Assembly (NCBI GenBank): GCA_963519845.1
Contig: CAUQNX010000001.1
Span: 372,001-436,000 of the forward strand
Length of the DNA stretch: 64,000 bases
Origin: Moellerella sp963519845
GTDB taxonomy: Bacteria > Pseudomonadota > Gammaproteobacteria > Enterobacterales > Enterobacteriaceae
Direction: 5' to 3'
Both the position numbers and the translations under genes were made by a program. Shown here piece after piece: positions 27,509-37,139 of this stretch; positions within the stretch are counted from its first letter, which is position 1, and the number at the start of each line of letters is the position of its first letter. Under the pieces are notes generated by a model. It saw nothing but the letters and a program-made list of their open reading frames with translations, searched no databases and was not told the origin of the DNA.

Positions 27509-29515
27509 ATGAGTCATCACGTTACTGACGAAAAAAAAGTTCGTTCAAAAATCAGCCCTCCCGTCTTTTATACTTCGACATTAGTTATCTTAATCATCGT
27601 ATTATTTGCGGCACTGGCGCCTGACATCGCTGAATCTCAGTTAGATCTTCTGCAACAATATCTGTTCACTAATGCAAGTTGGTTTTATATTCTGGCAGTC
27701 GCCATTATTCTATTAAGCGTGACCTATCTGGGGCTCTCCCGATATGGCCAGATCAAACTAGGCCCCGATCACGCACAGCCTAATTTTAGTTATATCTCTT
27801 GGTTTGCCATGCTATTTTCAGCCGGAATGGGAATAGGTTTAATGTTCTTCGGTGTTGCAGAACCCGTTATGCATTACCTCAATCCTCCCACTGGTGATGC
27901 TGAAACTATCCAAGCCGCGAAAGAGGCGATGCGACTGACATTCTTCCATTGGGGTCTGCATGCTTGGGCTATTTATGCCATCGTCGCCCTGATCCTCGCA
28001 TTTTTTAGTTATCGCCATGGCCTACCACTCACATTAAGATCAGCACTTTATCCCATTATTGGGGATCGTATTTATGGCCCTATTGGTCATGCTGTCGATG
28101 TGTTTGCTGTTGTTGGTACTGTCTTTGGGGTAGCCACCTCCCTCGGTTTCGGTGTGCTGCAAGTCAATGCGGGAATGAACCATCTATTTGGCCTACCGGT
28201 CAATCAAACCGTACAAGTTATTCTAATTATTGCCTTTACAGCGCTTGCCACCCTATCGGTTGTTTCTGGTTTAGATAAAGGTATTCGTATTTTATCTGAA
28301 CTGAATTTAGGCCTCGCATTTCTCTTATTGCTGCTAGTGGGGATCTTAGGTCCAACGGTATTATTGCTAAAATCTTTCGTTGAAAACACCGGAGGATATC
28401 TCTCTGAAATCGTCACTAAGACCTTTAATCTCTATGCTTACGAGCCTAAATCAAGCGATTGGTTAGGGGGTTGGACATTACTCTATTGGGGATGGTGGTT
28501 ATCATGGTCTCCCTTTGTTGGTATGTTTATTGCCCGTATTTCACGCGGACGTACTATCCGTGAGTTCGTCACTGGCGTACTCTTCGTCCCCGCTGGCTTC
28601 ACCTTACTTTGGATGACGGTTTTTGGTAACAGTGCGATCAACCTAATTGTCAATGAAGGCGCAACTAAACTGGCTGAAACCGTAAAAACGGATGTTTCAC
28701 TAGCACTGTTTGAATTCCTCTCCTACTTTCCATTCTCAACCGTACTCTCTTTCTTTGCGATGATAATGGTGATTGTATTTTTCGTTACCTCAGCTGACTC
28801 CGGCGCTATGGTAGTAGATACACTCGCTTCTGGCGGTGATACTGATACTCCTGTTTGGCAACGTATATTCTGGGCTGCCGTCATGGGTATAGTGGCTATT
28901 ACCATGCTTCTAGCAGGTGGTTTAAAAGCTTTGCAAACACTGACGATAGCCAGTGCCTTGCCCTTCTCGATAGTCTTGCTGATGTCAATCTACGGCTTAT
29001 TTAAAGCATTGCGGATTGATGTTTATAAACAAGATAGTCAGCAGCTGGCAACCATTGCACCAACCAGCAGCCGTACACCAATCCCATGGCAACGTCGTCT
29101 AAGAAAAATTGTCTATTTTCCTAAGCGCTCACAAGTTAAACGCTTTGTCGATGAAGTGGTACAGCCCTCTATGGAACTGGTCTCGCAAGAACTGGCGAAA
29201 CAGAGTACTAATTGTATCATTCATAACGATAGTGATAATCGTATCGGCCTAGAAGTTGATTTAGGTGATGATATGAATTTCTTATATGAAGTGCGTCTCC
29301 GTTCTTATATTCAACCCTCTTTTGCACTCAATGCGATGACAAATGATAATGATGATGAAAAAGCGGAAGATCAAAAATACTATCGAGCTGAAATTCATCT
29401 AAAAGAAGGTGGACAAGATTACGATATCATGGGCTGGAGCAAAGAACAGATCATCCACGATATCCTTGATCAATATGAAAAACATATTCACTTCTTACAT
29501 ATATTAGGTAAATAG
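27509..29515 (+). CDS. betT: BCCT-family choline/betaine transporter BetT
   Basis: 668 aa with twelve transmembrane helices and a long C-terminal cytoplasmic tail, as in E. coli BetT (677). Family signatures are FSAGMGIGLMFFGVAEP (near residue 108) and YWGWWLSWSPFVGMFIARIS (near 325). BetT imports choline with protons for glycine betaine synthesis; the long tail is involved in osmotic activation. betI, betA and betB are not adjacent. The ATG has GGAAGG upstream. Confidence 0.9.
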   Translation: MSHHVTDEKKVRSKISPPVFYTSTLVILIIVLFAALAPDIAESQLDLLQQYLFTNASWFYILAVAIILLSVTYLGLSRYGQIKLGPDHAQPNFSYISWFAMLFSAGMGIGLMFFGVAEPVMHYLNPPTGDAETIQAAKEAMRLTFFHWGLHAWAIYAIVALILAFFSYRHGLPLTLRSALYPIIGDRIYGPIGHAVDVFAVVGTVFGVATSLGFGVLQVNAGMNHLFGLPVNQTVQVILIIAFTALATLSVVSGLDKGIRILSELNLGLAFLLLLLVGILGPTVLLLKSFVENTGGYLSEIVTKTFNLYAYEPKSSDWLGGWTLLYWGWWLSWSPFVGMFIARISRGRTIREFVTGVLFVPAGFTLLWMTVFGNSAINLIVNEGATKLAETVKTDVSLALFEFLSYFPFSTVLSFFAMIMVIVFFVTSADSGAMVVDTLASGGDTDTPVWQRIFWAAVMGIVAITMLLAGGLKALQTLTIASALPFSIVLLMSIYGLFKALRIDVYKQDSQQLATIAPTSSRTPIPWQRRLRKIVYFPKRSQVKRFVDEVVQPSMELVSQELAKQSTNCIIHNDSDNRIGLEVDLGDDMNFLYEVRLRSYIQPSFALNAMTNDNDDEKAEDQKYYRAEIHLKEGGQDYDIMGWSKEQIIHDILDQYEKHIHFLHILGK

Positions 29516-29570
29516 CCACTGGCTAGTACATGTAAAGCTATAGATTATAAGTATTAGAGTAATATCAATA

Positions 29571-29594
29571 GATGGCGGGGTTACCTCCGCCATC
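29571..29594 (+). terminator. Terminator-like stem-loop after betT
   Basis: gatggcgg (29571-29578) / ccgccatc (29587-29594), GC-rich 8-bp stem followed by TTCTCT. Confidence 0.6.
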
Positions 29595-29650
29595 TTCTCT
29601 CCTCAAACATCTCAAATCTCCCCTCGACTTCCCATTTTTAATTCTATTTT

Positions 29651-29723
29651 CACCTGTTAAACTCGGTTAAAAATATAGCAATTAAAAAAAACTGTTATTT
29701 TACACGTGTATTAACAGGTGTAA
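29651..29723. promoter_or_regulatory. Inverted repeats at the ccdAB promoter
   Basis: cacctgttaa (29651-29660) is the exact reverse complement of ttaacaggtg (29711-29720), 60 bp apart. The second copy overlaps ttacac (29700-29705) / gtgtaa (29718-29723) and a tacacgtgta palindrome. ccd operons are autoregulated by CcdA-CcdB, so these are operator candidates. Confidence 0.45.
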
Positions 29724-29736
29724 TTTGGAGGCAATG

Positions 29737-29975
29737 ATGAGTGTTATAACTAATAGAATGAAGAAAACAGTAAGTGTCACTGTTTCACCAGATTTGTATC
29801 AACAAGCAAGGAGTGCAAAATTGCATTTCTCTGCCATTTTATCTGAAGCCTTGAGGCTTAAATTAAATAAACTGAGTCAGAACGTTGGAAAAAAGAAAAT
29901 GCAGATGGTTTAGCTGAACTTAATAGAATCAGCCAAGTGCACGGACTACTTTCTGATAAACATAAGGTATTCAAA
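29737..29975 (+). pseudogene. ccdA: CcdA-type antitoxin gene with a frameshift
   Basis: The open frame (ATG 29737 or 29758, GGAGG upstream, stop at 29913) encodes a ribbon-helix-helix N-terminus (MKKTVSVTVSPDLYQQAR) typical of CcdA. The conserved CcdA tail then appears in another frame: from 29880 it reads ERWKKENADGLAEL and continues to the ccdB start, matching the ERWKxEN region of F-plasmid CcdA, which binds the toxin. One extra base in the A-rich stretch 29865-29872 would join the two halves. The zero frame also contains A AAA AAG (29889-29895), a classic -1 slippery heptamer. It may be a mutation, a sequencing error, or frameshift-dependent expression. Confidence 0.75.
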
Positions 29976-30283
29976 TGCAATATAGGATATATAGAAACCG
30001 AGATAATAGCGGTAACTATCCATACCTTCTAGATATTCAAAGCGATACTATGGATTTACTTGAAACTCGATTAGTCATTCCACTATTTGTGCATAAACAA
30101 GTCCATACAAAGTTACCAACACGGCTGAATCCCCTCATTGAGATCGATGGACAAAGCTTTGTCATCATGACACATCAAATGGCATCTGTTACTAAATCAC
30201 TATTAGATAGTGAAGTTGCTGATGCAATATCAAGTAAGGATCAGATTAAACGTGCAAGAGATCTATTAATAGATGGCTTTTGA
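29975..30283 (+). CDS. ccdB: CcdB-type gyrase-targeting toxin
   Basis: 102 aa; F-plasmid CcdB is 101. MQYRIYRN, the LDIQSDTMD element, RLVIPLF, and near the end MTHQMASV and EVADAIS align along the family. The C-terminal residues (LLIDGF) occupy the place of the WGI ending of F CcdB that contacts gyrase, so gyrase poisoning is uncertain. The gene is intact although its antitoxin gene appears frameshifted. A strong terminator follows. It is chromosomal, in the betT-dcuC interval. Confidence 0.87.
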   Translation: MQYRIYRNRDNSGNYPYLLDIQSDTMDLLETRLVIPLFVHKQVHTKLPTRLNPLIEIDGQSFVIMTHQMASVTKSLLDSEVADAISSKDQIKRARDLLIDGF

Positions 30284-30300
30284 TATAAACGCTATAAATA

Positions 30301-30336
30301 AAAAACCCCAAGTAAATATACACCTGGGGTTTTTTA
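30301..30336. terminator. Bidirectional terminator after ccdB
   Basis: aaaaacccca (30301-30310) / tggggttttt (30325-30334), perfect 10-bp stem with A and T flanks, serving ccdB and the converging dcuC. Confidence 0.88.
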
Positions 30337-30396
30337 TTAGCTTTAAATCGCCAAACTACATTTTAAACAAGGCGATCTTTTATTGTTAACTCGCTA

Positions 30397-31767
30397 TCAG
30401 TAAAACACACCAATAATCGCACTATGTACAACAAACCCAACTAATAGTGGCACTGCCGTTCGCTTAACAACATCGAACGGCTGCAACTTGGCCCCGCTCG
30501 ATACTGCAATGATCACCCCCGCGACCGGAGACATACCACGCCCCATATGTGAAGCTTGTTGCATCGGCAGGATCATAGCGACCGCATTCGCCCCCATACT
30601 AGCGGCAATTTGTGGAATTAACTCAACAAATGCTAAGAATGGCGCATTACCAGAACCCATAATAATAGCTGCGGCCATAGTCACAAGAGCAAAGACCATT
30701 GCCATAGCAAAAGGAGGTAAGCCAACAGATTCAGCCATGATGATCAGATGATCAATAGCGCCACTCACCTTGATTCCATGAGCAAAAACACCTGCCGCGA
30801 CCAGTAATCCAACCACATTACTGAATGCTTGTCCCATTCCCGTTAGGAAGTGCTGAAAGCCATTACAAACCAGCTTGAAGTTACGCAGGCGCAAAGTTTC
30901 AATCAGCATACAAATAGCCATAGCTATCAGTACGATTGTTACTACATCGAGATGAATACCATCAACAAATAGGTTGGATGTCCCTATTGCCATGATAATA
31001 GGCAGCATAGGCAGTAAAGCGTAAAAACCTGGTGTGCCCTTACTTTCTACTTTCTTATCAGAAGCGATCACTTTACCGATTTCAGGAATAAAACCCTGTT
31101 TACGGTCGCAATGACGCTGCCAGAAAATATGAGTAATACCCACAGCTAATACAGTGGCAATAGCGGCTGGTCCTTGATAATAAAGGACATACTCAACCAC
31201 ACTCATATCCACAGCTTTTGCACCACGAATTGCATCAATCGCAGTTGGCGTATAGGCCACACCTAAAGAAGTAGCAATAACCCCCGCAGAAGCAGCTGGT
31301 GACAAACCAAGACCGATCATTATCGGAAACATGGTTCCCATTAATAACACTGCAAGGCCCGTTGCTGATGGAATAGCTAATTGTAAAATACTGGCTAACA
31401 GAAAGGAGAAAAATAATAAAACGTAAGGTGAACGCATATTCTTCAGCGGCTTAGTAGCCACACGAACAACCGCTTCATTAGCGCCGATATGATCCATATA
31501 ATGGGCAAATCCCATCAATGCCATTATCATCAAGCCCAAGTCAGCCGCACGGCTGCTAAAGAGATCGCGCATGACTTCAAAGGGATCAAGCCAAGTTACA
31601 CCCGTGGTACTGAGCCCTTTTGGTAAGATACTTCCCCAACCCAATGCGAGGGTGAGGATCATCAATACCAAACCCGCAATAAATAACACGGGTTCTGCTT
31701 TATAGCCTTTCAAAATAAAGCGGGCAACAAATACGACGACGATTAAAACCGCCAGAATTTGAATCAT
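30397..31767 (-). CDS. dcuC: DcuC-family C4-dicarboxylate transporter
   Basis: 456 aa, about twelve transmembrane helices; E. coli DcuC is 461. The family segment AIPSATGLAVLLMGTMFPIM (near residue 131) and MGSGNAPFLAFVELIPQIA (near 371) are present. DcuC proteins export or exchange succinate and related C4 acids in anaerobic growth. Its ATG overlaps the pepT stop by 4 nt, so the two are co-transcribed and coupled. That linkage leaves open a related substrate such as an amino acid or dipeptide product. Confidence 0.82.
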   Translation of the reverse strand: MIQILAVLIVVVFVARFILKGYKAEPVLFIAGLVLMILTLALGWGSILPKGLSTTGVTWLDPFEVMRDLFSSRAADLGLMIMALMGFAHYMDHIGANEAVVRVATKPLKNMRSPYVLLFFSFLLASILQLAIPSATGLAVLLMGTMFPIMIGLGLSPAASAGVIATSLGVAYTPTAIDAIRGAKAVDMSVVEYVLYYQGPAAIATVLAVGITHIFWQRHCDRKQGFIPEIGKVIASDKKVESKGTPGFYALLPMLPIIMAIGTSNLFVDGIHLDVVTIVLIAMAICMLIETLRLRNFKLVCNGFQHFLTGMGQAFSNVVGLLVAAGVFAHGIKVSGAIDHLIIMAESVGLPPFAMAMVFALVTMAAAIIMGSGNAPFLAFVELIPQIAASMGANAVAMILPMQQASHMGRGMSPVAGVIIAVSSGAKLQPFDVVKRTAVPLLVGFVVHSAIIGVFY

Positions 31768-33017
31768 TGATCAGCTCCCGGCTTAAAACGAGCAGCCGTA
31801 ATTTGCACCACTTGCTTTAATACATCGCTTGCTGCATAGAGAGATTTTACTGGCAAATATTCATAAATAGAGTGGAAATTATGCGCGCCGGTAAAAATAT
31901 TAGGACAAGGTAGACCTTTCTGAGATAAAGCCGCGCCATCATAACCCCCACGCATTGGGATTGGTTTTGGCGTGATACCACAAGCTTCATAAGCAGATAC
32001 AGCTATATCGATCGGATAACGGTTATCACCTTGTAGACTATTAAATACGTTACTATAACGATCGGCTAATGTGGCTTTTACGCTGCCTTCGCCCCATAAC
32101 TCTTCACATTTTTCGGCCAGATTTTTTAAGAAGGTCATACGTTTTTCATAGCCTTCAATGGTGAAATCACGCACGTCCATTTTCAAGACGGTACGCGCAC
32201 TATTACCCGCCAGTTGTTTTACCCAATAGTAGCCTTCACGACCATCAGTATATTCAGGAGCTTCACCCGGTGGCAACATAGCAACAAATTTATGCGCCAT
32301 CAGTAGTGAGTTGATTAATTTGCCTTTTGCTGACATTGGATGAGCCGATTTACCGGTAAAAACAATTTCTGCATCTCCTGCGTTCCAATTCTCATACACT
32401 AGCTCGCCGATACCACAGCAATCCAGGGTGTAAGCGAAATCAGCACCAAACTCTTCAACATCAAAAGCTTTCGCCCCTCGTAGGCCTTGCTCTTCATCTG
32501 GAACAAAACCGACTTTGATCGTACCGTGTTTAATATCTGGATTTTGTTTGAAATATTGCAACATATCCATAATTGAAGCGATCGCCGCTTTATCATCGGC
32601 ACCTAATAGACTGGTTCCGTCGGTAACAATAATATCATCACCAATATAATTGACTAATTCAGGAAATTCGCTTTTACGCAGATAAATATCCTGCTCTTTA
32701 TTCATGCAGAGATCTTCACCGGAATAAGGCAGTATCTGTGCTTTGGTATCATTAGTTTGCTCAGCACTGGTATCTAAGTGACCAAAAAAAGCAACCGTCG
32801 GTACATCATAATCTAGGTTACTTGGCAATGTAGCGGTAACAATCGCCGTATCACGCAATTTAATATCTTCGACACCAAGTAATTTTAATTCTTCTACAAG
32901 TTGCTTAGCTAAAACGCGCTGTCCTTCAGAAGATGGCATAATACCAGCCGCGCCATTTTCACGACTGGTTGTGGTATTAACCTTGGTGTAAGAGATAAAA
33001 CGATCGACAATATTCAT
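31764..33017 (-). CDS. pepT: Peptidase T (aminotripeptidase), M20 family
   Basis: 417 aa, slightly longer than the E. coli protein (408). Zinc ligands are visible in order: FFGHLDT (His, near residue 79), LGADDKA, the catalytic VPDEEQG, TLDCCG and the C-terminal GAHNFHS. It cleaves the N-terminal residue of tripeptides in the cytoplasm. First gene of a pepT-dcuC operon. A perfect FNR box lies upstream; in Salmonella pepT is anaerobically induced through FNR, which agrees. Confidence 0.95.
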   Translation of the reverse strand: MNIVDRFISYTKVNTTTSRENGAAGIMPSSEGQRVLAKQLVEELKLLGVEDIKLRDTAIVTATLPSNLDYDVPTVAFFGHLDTSAEQTNDTKAQILPYSGEDLCMNKEQDIYLRKSEFPELVNYIGDDIIVTDGTSLLGADDKAAIASIMDMLQYFKQNPDIKHGTIKVGFVPDEEQGLRGAKAFDVEEFGADFAYTLDCCGIGELVYENWNAGDAEIVFTGKSAHPMSAKGKLINSLLMAHKFVAMLPPGEAPEYTDGREGYYWVKQLAGNSARTVLKMDVRDFTIEGYEKRMTFLKNLAEKCEELWGEGSVKATLADRYSNVFNSLQGDNRYPIDIAVSAYEACGITPKPIPMRGGYDGAALSQKGLPCPNIFTGAHNFHSIYEYLPVKSLYAASDVLKQVVQITAARFKPGADQ

Positions 33018-33616
33018 TGTGTTGACTCTCCGTTATCATTGTTATGTGCAGTAGCCTGCTTGTGATATTACCTGGGTTTTTAAAATGACTAAATTTTTAG
33101 CCCATTCTTTTTAGCATAAATAATAATAATGCTCATGAATTAGCTCACAACTTTGAAATTTATTTTTAATACGTTATTTTTGATTATTAATTTACACTAC
33201 TCCAAGTGGATTTTCCTATTCTCGACGAAAGTACCAAATTTAAATTTGATTAAAATCAAATTGATATATAGAGACATTTATAATTAGAAAGATCGGACTA
33301 ATTATGCTAATTTTTCACACTAAAAATAACATTAACAAATCTAATGTACCCATATTTATTATCTCCTATTTATAAAAAAACGACCTTATATTATAGATAA
33401 TGTTTCAATTTAACTTATTTATCTCTGAGAATCACTTCTGAATTGATTACTTTATATTCAATGCCAAATTCTCATAATGGATCATTATTAAAGGCTCACT
33501 ATTTTAATTTTTTGAGCCCGATCTTTTTTCTTGAACTTAATGCAAAAGAAAACAAAAATATCAAAAAATAGACTAAACTTCTGATATCAAACCACCAGCC
33601 AACCGAGCTTCAAAGT
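33018..33616. other. Divergent pepT/nudK intergenic region
   Basis: 599 bp, AT-rich. It contains the FNR box at 33246-33259 and otherwise no gene or structure I can support. Confidence 0.5.
33246..33259 (-). promoter_or_regulatory. FNR box of pepT-dcuC
   Basis: TTGAT-TAAA-ATCAA is a perfect match to the FNR consensus. It is about 230 bp upstream of pepT, implying a long 5' untranslated region if it activates that operon. Confidence 0.72.
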
Positions 33617-34201
33617 ATGCCTATAGATCACGACAGAATACGTATTATTGATAGTGAAGTATTATCCGACAACTGGTATTCGCTTAAAAAATACACATTC
33701 GATTATTTACGTAACGACGGAACATGGCAACGACAAAATCGTGAAGCTTATGATCGTGGCAATGGAGCGGCAATTTTACTCTACAACCGGGAGACAAGAA
33801 GCGTTATTCTTACCCGACAATTTCGTTTTCCTATCTATCTAAACGGTCACTCCGGTTTTCTGATCGAAGTTGCTGCGGGATTACTTGATGAACAAGATCC
33901 AGAAACGCGCATACTAGCTGAAGTCAGAGAAGAGACTGGGTTTGATATTAAAAACGTTGATAAGGTTTTTGAAGCTTTTATGAGCCCAGGTTCAGTCACT
34001 GAAAAGATCTATTTTTTTATCGCAGAATATGACAAAAAAGATCGTATCAGCCAAGGTGGTGGGTTAATTGAGGAAGGAGAAGATCTGGAGGTACTAGAAC
34101 TCTCATTTGATCAAGCGCTTGAAGCGATTAAATCGGGAGAGATAATGGATGCAAAAACGATTATGTTATTGCAACATATGGCTTTGGCGAAGATCCTGTA
34201 A
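33617..34201 (+). CDS. nudK: GDP-mannose pyrophosphatase NudK
   Basis: 194 aa; E. coli NudK is 191. The N-terminal LSDNWYSLKKYTFDY and YDRGNGAAILLYN match NudK closely. The Nudix box is AGLLDEQDPETRILAEVREE with following TGF: the metal-binding EE pair is intact, while the upstream Arg/Lys position is Ala. It hydrolyses GDP-mannose to GMP and mannose-1-phosphate. Monocistronic, converging on hpaR. Confidence 0.88.
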   Translation: MPIDHDRIRIIDSEVLSDNWYSLKKYTFDYLRNDGTWQRQNREAYDRGNGAAILLYNRETRSVILTRQFRFPIYLNGHSGFLIEVAAGLLDEQDPETRILAEVREETGFDIKNVDKVFEAFMSPGSVTEKIYFFIAEYDKKDRISQGGGLIEEGEDLEVLELSFDQALEAIKSGEIMDAKTIMLLQHMALAKIL

Positions 34202-34257
34202 GCCACTATCATAGCTCCCTTTTATCCTACTAGGTGCTAGGCTAAACCGATAGAGTA

Positions 34258-34286
34258 CATAGTGCCGATAATACATCGGCACTATG
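34258..34286. terminator. Stem-loop between converging nudK and hpaR
   Basis: catagtgccgat / atcggcactatg, a perfect 12-bp stem with a 5-nt loop midway between the two stops. No strong T run on either strand. Confidence 0.65.
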
Positions 34287-34306
34287 CTAAAAATAGGCGG
34301 TCATTA

Positions 34307-34750
34307 TCAATTCGAAGATTTTTGATTAGGATCGTTAATCTCATTAAGTAAAATAAATTCGCCCAATAGATCGATAAATTGTTGTAGTTTATCTTGAGTA
34401 AAAGCGTCTTCTATTGCTCTGTATCTTTCTTCTATCTTCTCATTAGCTTGATCATAAAGAGCTTGGCCTTCAACGGTCAAAGAAATATACAGCTTTCGCT
34501 GATCATTTAACGGCTTTAGTCGAAAAACGAGCCCGTCACGTTCCATTCTACTTAAAATACCCGTCAGGCTAGGCGGTAAAATAGAACTTTTCATGGCAAG
34601 TTGCTGAAAGTCAATTGAACGATTATCCACCAAAATACAGATAATCCGCCACTGTTGCTCAGTTAAACTATAAGTTTTTAAAATTGGGCGAAAAAAACCC
34701 ATTGCTGTTTCACGAGCCTGTAATAATGCAATTATCAATGAATCTTGCAT
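34307..34750 (-). CDS. hpaR: MarR-family repressor HpaR (homoprotocatechuate pathway)
   Basis: 147 aa. It matches E. coli HpaR nearly motif for motif: DSLIIALLQARE at the N-terminus, LTEQQWRI, the winged-helix stretch LPPSLTGILSRMERDGLV and RLKPLNDQRKLYISLT. HpaR represses the 4-hydroxyphenylacetate meta-cleavage operon and is released by aromatic acids. Here that operon is absent from the window; it is instead divergent from gabD-hpaC across 578 bp. Confidence 0.9.
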   Translation of the reverse strand: MQDSLIIALLQARETAMGFFRPILKTYSLTEQQWRIICILVDNRSIDFQQLAMKSSILPPSLTGILSRMERDGLVFRLKPLNDQRKLYISLTVEGQALYDQANEKIEERYRAIEDAFTQDKLQQFIDLLGEFILLNEINDPNQKSSN

Positions 34751-35328
34751 AAGTTAATTGCCCATCACTTGTAAAATAGTTAGCAATTCAATATTCATCA
34801 TTATTATAAATATTGGCGATATAATAAATTATGTTAATCAATAACATTGAGTTTAAAAATTAAAATAGCAGCCGTATTATAAATTAAAGATTAACATACG
34901 CTATACAAAATAACAAAATGCAATAACGTTAACATATTAATAAGTAAGGATAATATCTAAAATTTAGCTTAACAGTAAATTAAAAAAAAGATAATTGTCA
35001 ACAAAAAAAACCACAACAATATGTTTTTAAAAAAAATCTCTTTATTACATTCCGAATTAAAAAATAAAAAATAAATAGAATTATCTCACTAAGCTATTTA
35101 CAAGAAATCACAAATCTTATTTCATTAATATATTAACGCAGATATAGCTAGCTCTGTTTTTGCTTAAAATCATCAATAGATAGCGATTTTTGCTATACTA
35201 GTAGAGTCACCATGGCGCGAAATTATCGTTTGTTTAATCCTATCGTGTCTCTTTGGTCCACAGCCCGTAATTTGCAACTAGGCAGACAATCGCATAATTG
35301 CAGTCAATGTTTTCGGAGAAAATAACCA
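34751..35328. other. Divergent hpaR/gabD intergenic region
   Basis: 578 bp, extremely AT-rich in its left two thirds. It probably carries the HpaR operator and both promoters, but I see no clear palindrome. AGAAA-type weak Shine-Dalgarno before gabD. Confidence 0.45.
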
Positions 35329-36795
35329 ATGAATATCAATACAAGTTCAGCACTTTTTCGCCAGCAGGCATACATTAACGGTCAGTGGGTCAATGCTGAT
35401 AATAAAGCTGTTTTTGAGGTCATCAACCCAGCAAATGGTGATATCATTGCCAAAATCAGTAATCTGGGCGCAACAGAAACAGAACGCGCAATTAAAGCCG
35501 CTGAAAAAGCACTACCTGCATGGCGTGCTATGACGGCAAAACAACGCAGCCAGATTTTAAATCAATGGTTCCGCTTAATTATGGAGAACCAAGTCGCGCT
35601 CGCTGAACTTTTAAGTTTAGAACAAGGTAAATCACAAGCAGAATCAATGGGTGAAATTGCCTATGGGGCTAGCTTTATTGAATGGTTTGCTGAGGAAGCA
35701 AAACGCACTTATGGTGAATCGATTCCATCCCCGTTACCCGGCCGCCGCCTTGTCACCATCAAACAACCTGTAGGCGTTGTTGCTGCTATCACACCGTGGA
35801 ATTTTCCCAATGCGATGATCACCCGCAAGGTCGGTCCTGCATTGGCTGCGGGCTGTACTATGGTGCTTAAACCCGCCGCAGAAACCCCGCTTTCAGCATT
35901 AGCGTTGGCTGTATTGGCTGAAGAAGCTGGAATCCCAGCTGGCGTTTTCAACATAGTTCCAGGAACCGATGCGGCAGCCATTGGGGGCGTGCTAACCTCC
36001 AGCCCAATAGTACGTAAATTAACATTCACAGGCTCAACACGCGTCGGTAAACTCTTAATGGCCCAATGCGCTGATACCGTGAAAAAAATGTCGCTTGAGC
36101 TAGGTGGGAACGCCCCTTTTATTGTCTTCGACGATGCTGATTTAGATGCAGCAGTTCAAGGTGCTTTAGCCGCTAAATTCCGTAATAGCGGTCAAACCTG
36201 CGTTTGCGCTAATCGTATTCTAGTCCAAGAGGCTGTTTATGATGATTTCGCAGCTCGATTAACAGAAGCAGTTAAATCGTTGAAAATAGGCCCTGCCACT
36301 CAAAGTGACTCTCAGCAAGGTCCGTTGATCAATCAAGCGGCGATTGATAAAGTTAAAGATCATATTGCAGATGCAGTTTCCCATGGAGCACGCATTTTGA
36401 TCGGTGGAAAATCAGCTAGCTTGGGAGGTCTATTTTTTGAGCCTACCGTGATAGCAGACGTCAATGAATCAATGAAAATGTCTTATGAAGAGACCTTTGG
36501 CCCCGTAGCTCCACTGTTTAAATTTAGTGATGAAGCCGAAGCGATCCGACTCGCCAATAATACCGAGTTTGGCCTAGCCGCCTATTTCTATTCTCGTGAT
36601 ATCGGACGTATTTATCGTGTAGCTGAGGCGCTTGAAAGCGGAATGGTTGGTATCAATGAAGGTATTATTTCCAACGAAGTCGCTCCCTTTGGCGGCATTA
36701 AACAATCGGGCCTAGGTCGAGAAGGTTCTCGCTACGGTATCGAAGATTATCTGGAAGTGAAATATCTCTGCTTTGGCGGTATAGATGAAAAATAA
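35329..36795 (+). CDS. gabD: Succinate-semialdehyde dehydrogenase (NADP+)
   Basis: 488 aa; E. coli GabD is 482. Aldehyde dehydrogenase landmarks: NAD(P) motif TPWNFPNAMITRK, TFTGSTRVGK, the general-base motif LELGGNAPFIVFDDAD (Glu near 265) and the catalytic Cys in NSGQTCVCANR (near 299). The double CVC is typical of GabD. Succinic semialdehyde is a product of 4-hydroxyphenylacetate degradation, so its placement between hpaR and hpaC is meaningful. Closely related aldehyde dehydrogenases cannot be ruled out. Confidence 0.88.
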   Translation: MNINTSSALFRQQAYINGQWVNADNKAVFEVINPANGDIIAKISNLGATETERAIKAAEKALPAWRAMTAKQRSQILNQWFRLIMENQVALAELLSLEQGKSQAESMGEIAYGASFIEWFAEEAKRTYGESIPSPLPGRRLVTIKQPVGVVAAITPWNFPNAMITRKVGPALAAGCTMVLKPAAETPLSALALAVLAEEAGIPAGVFNIVPGTDAAAIGGVLTSSPIVRKLTFTGSTRVGKLLMAQCADTVKKMSLELGGNAPFIVFDDADLDAAVQGALAAKFRNSGQTCVCANRILVQEAVYDDFAARLTEAVKSLKIGPATQSDSQQGPLINQAAIDKVKDHIADAVSHGARILIGGKSASLGGLFFEPTVIADVNESMKMSYEETFGPVAPLFKFSDEAEAIRLANNTEFGLAAYFYSRDIGRIYRVAEALESGMVGINEGIISNEVAPFGGIKQSGLGREGSRYGIEDYLEVKYLCFGGIDEK

Positions 36796-37139
36796 ATTGA
36801 ATCGAACACTGAGTTTTTAAGTTCACTAATACATTCAAAATAATGACTGATAATACCCGTTATGTGGTGTTGTCAGTTGTTAATATAAGTAATACTATTT
36901 TTCCCTTTTTCTATCGATATAACTTACCTCTCTTTATATTTCATCAATAAAAATGAATTTTTCACTATTTATCTTATCTTTAATTTATCCTCCCGCAGCC
37001 TTTTATCGATAATTTTTTAGCAAAATTGGTTTCTAATGCTAATGACTTGTTACAACAATGGTATGATCTAGATAAACGTATTAATATACTAAAATTAATC
37101 TGAGATTTGCTGTTTAAGTCAGCAGTAGGAGGGCCAATT
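36796..37139. other. Spacer between gabD and hpaC
   Basis: 344 bp, AT-rich, with no gene or terminator that I can support. A strong AGGAGG Shine-Dalgarno sits at its right end, 7 nt from the hpaC ATG. hpaC may have its own promoter. Confidence 0.45.
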
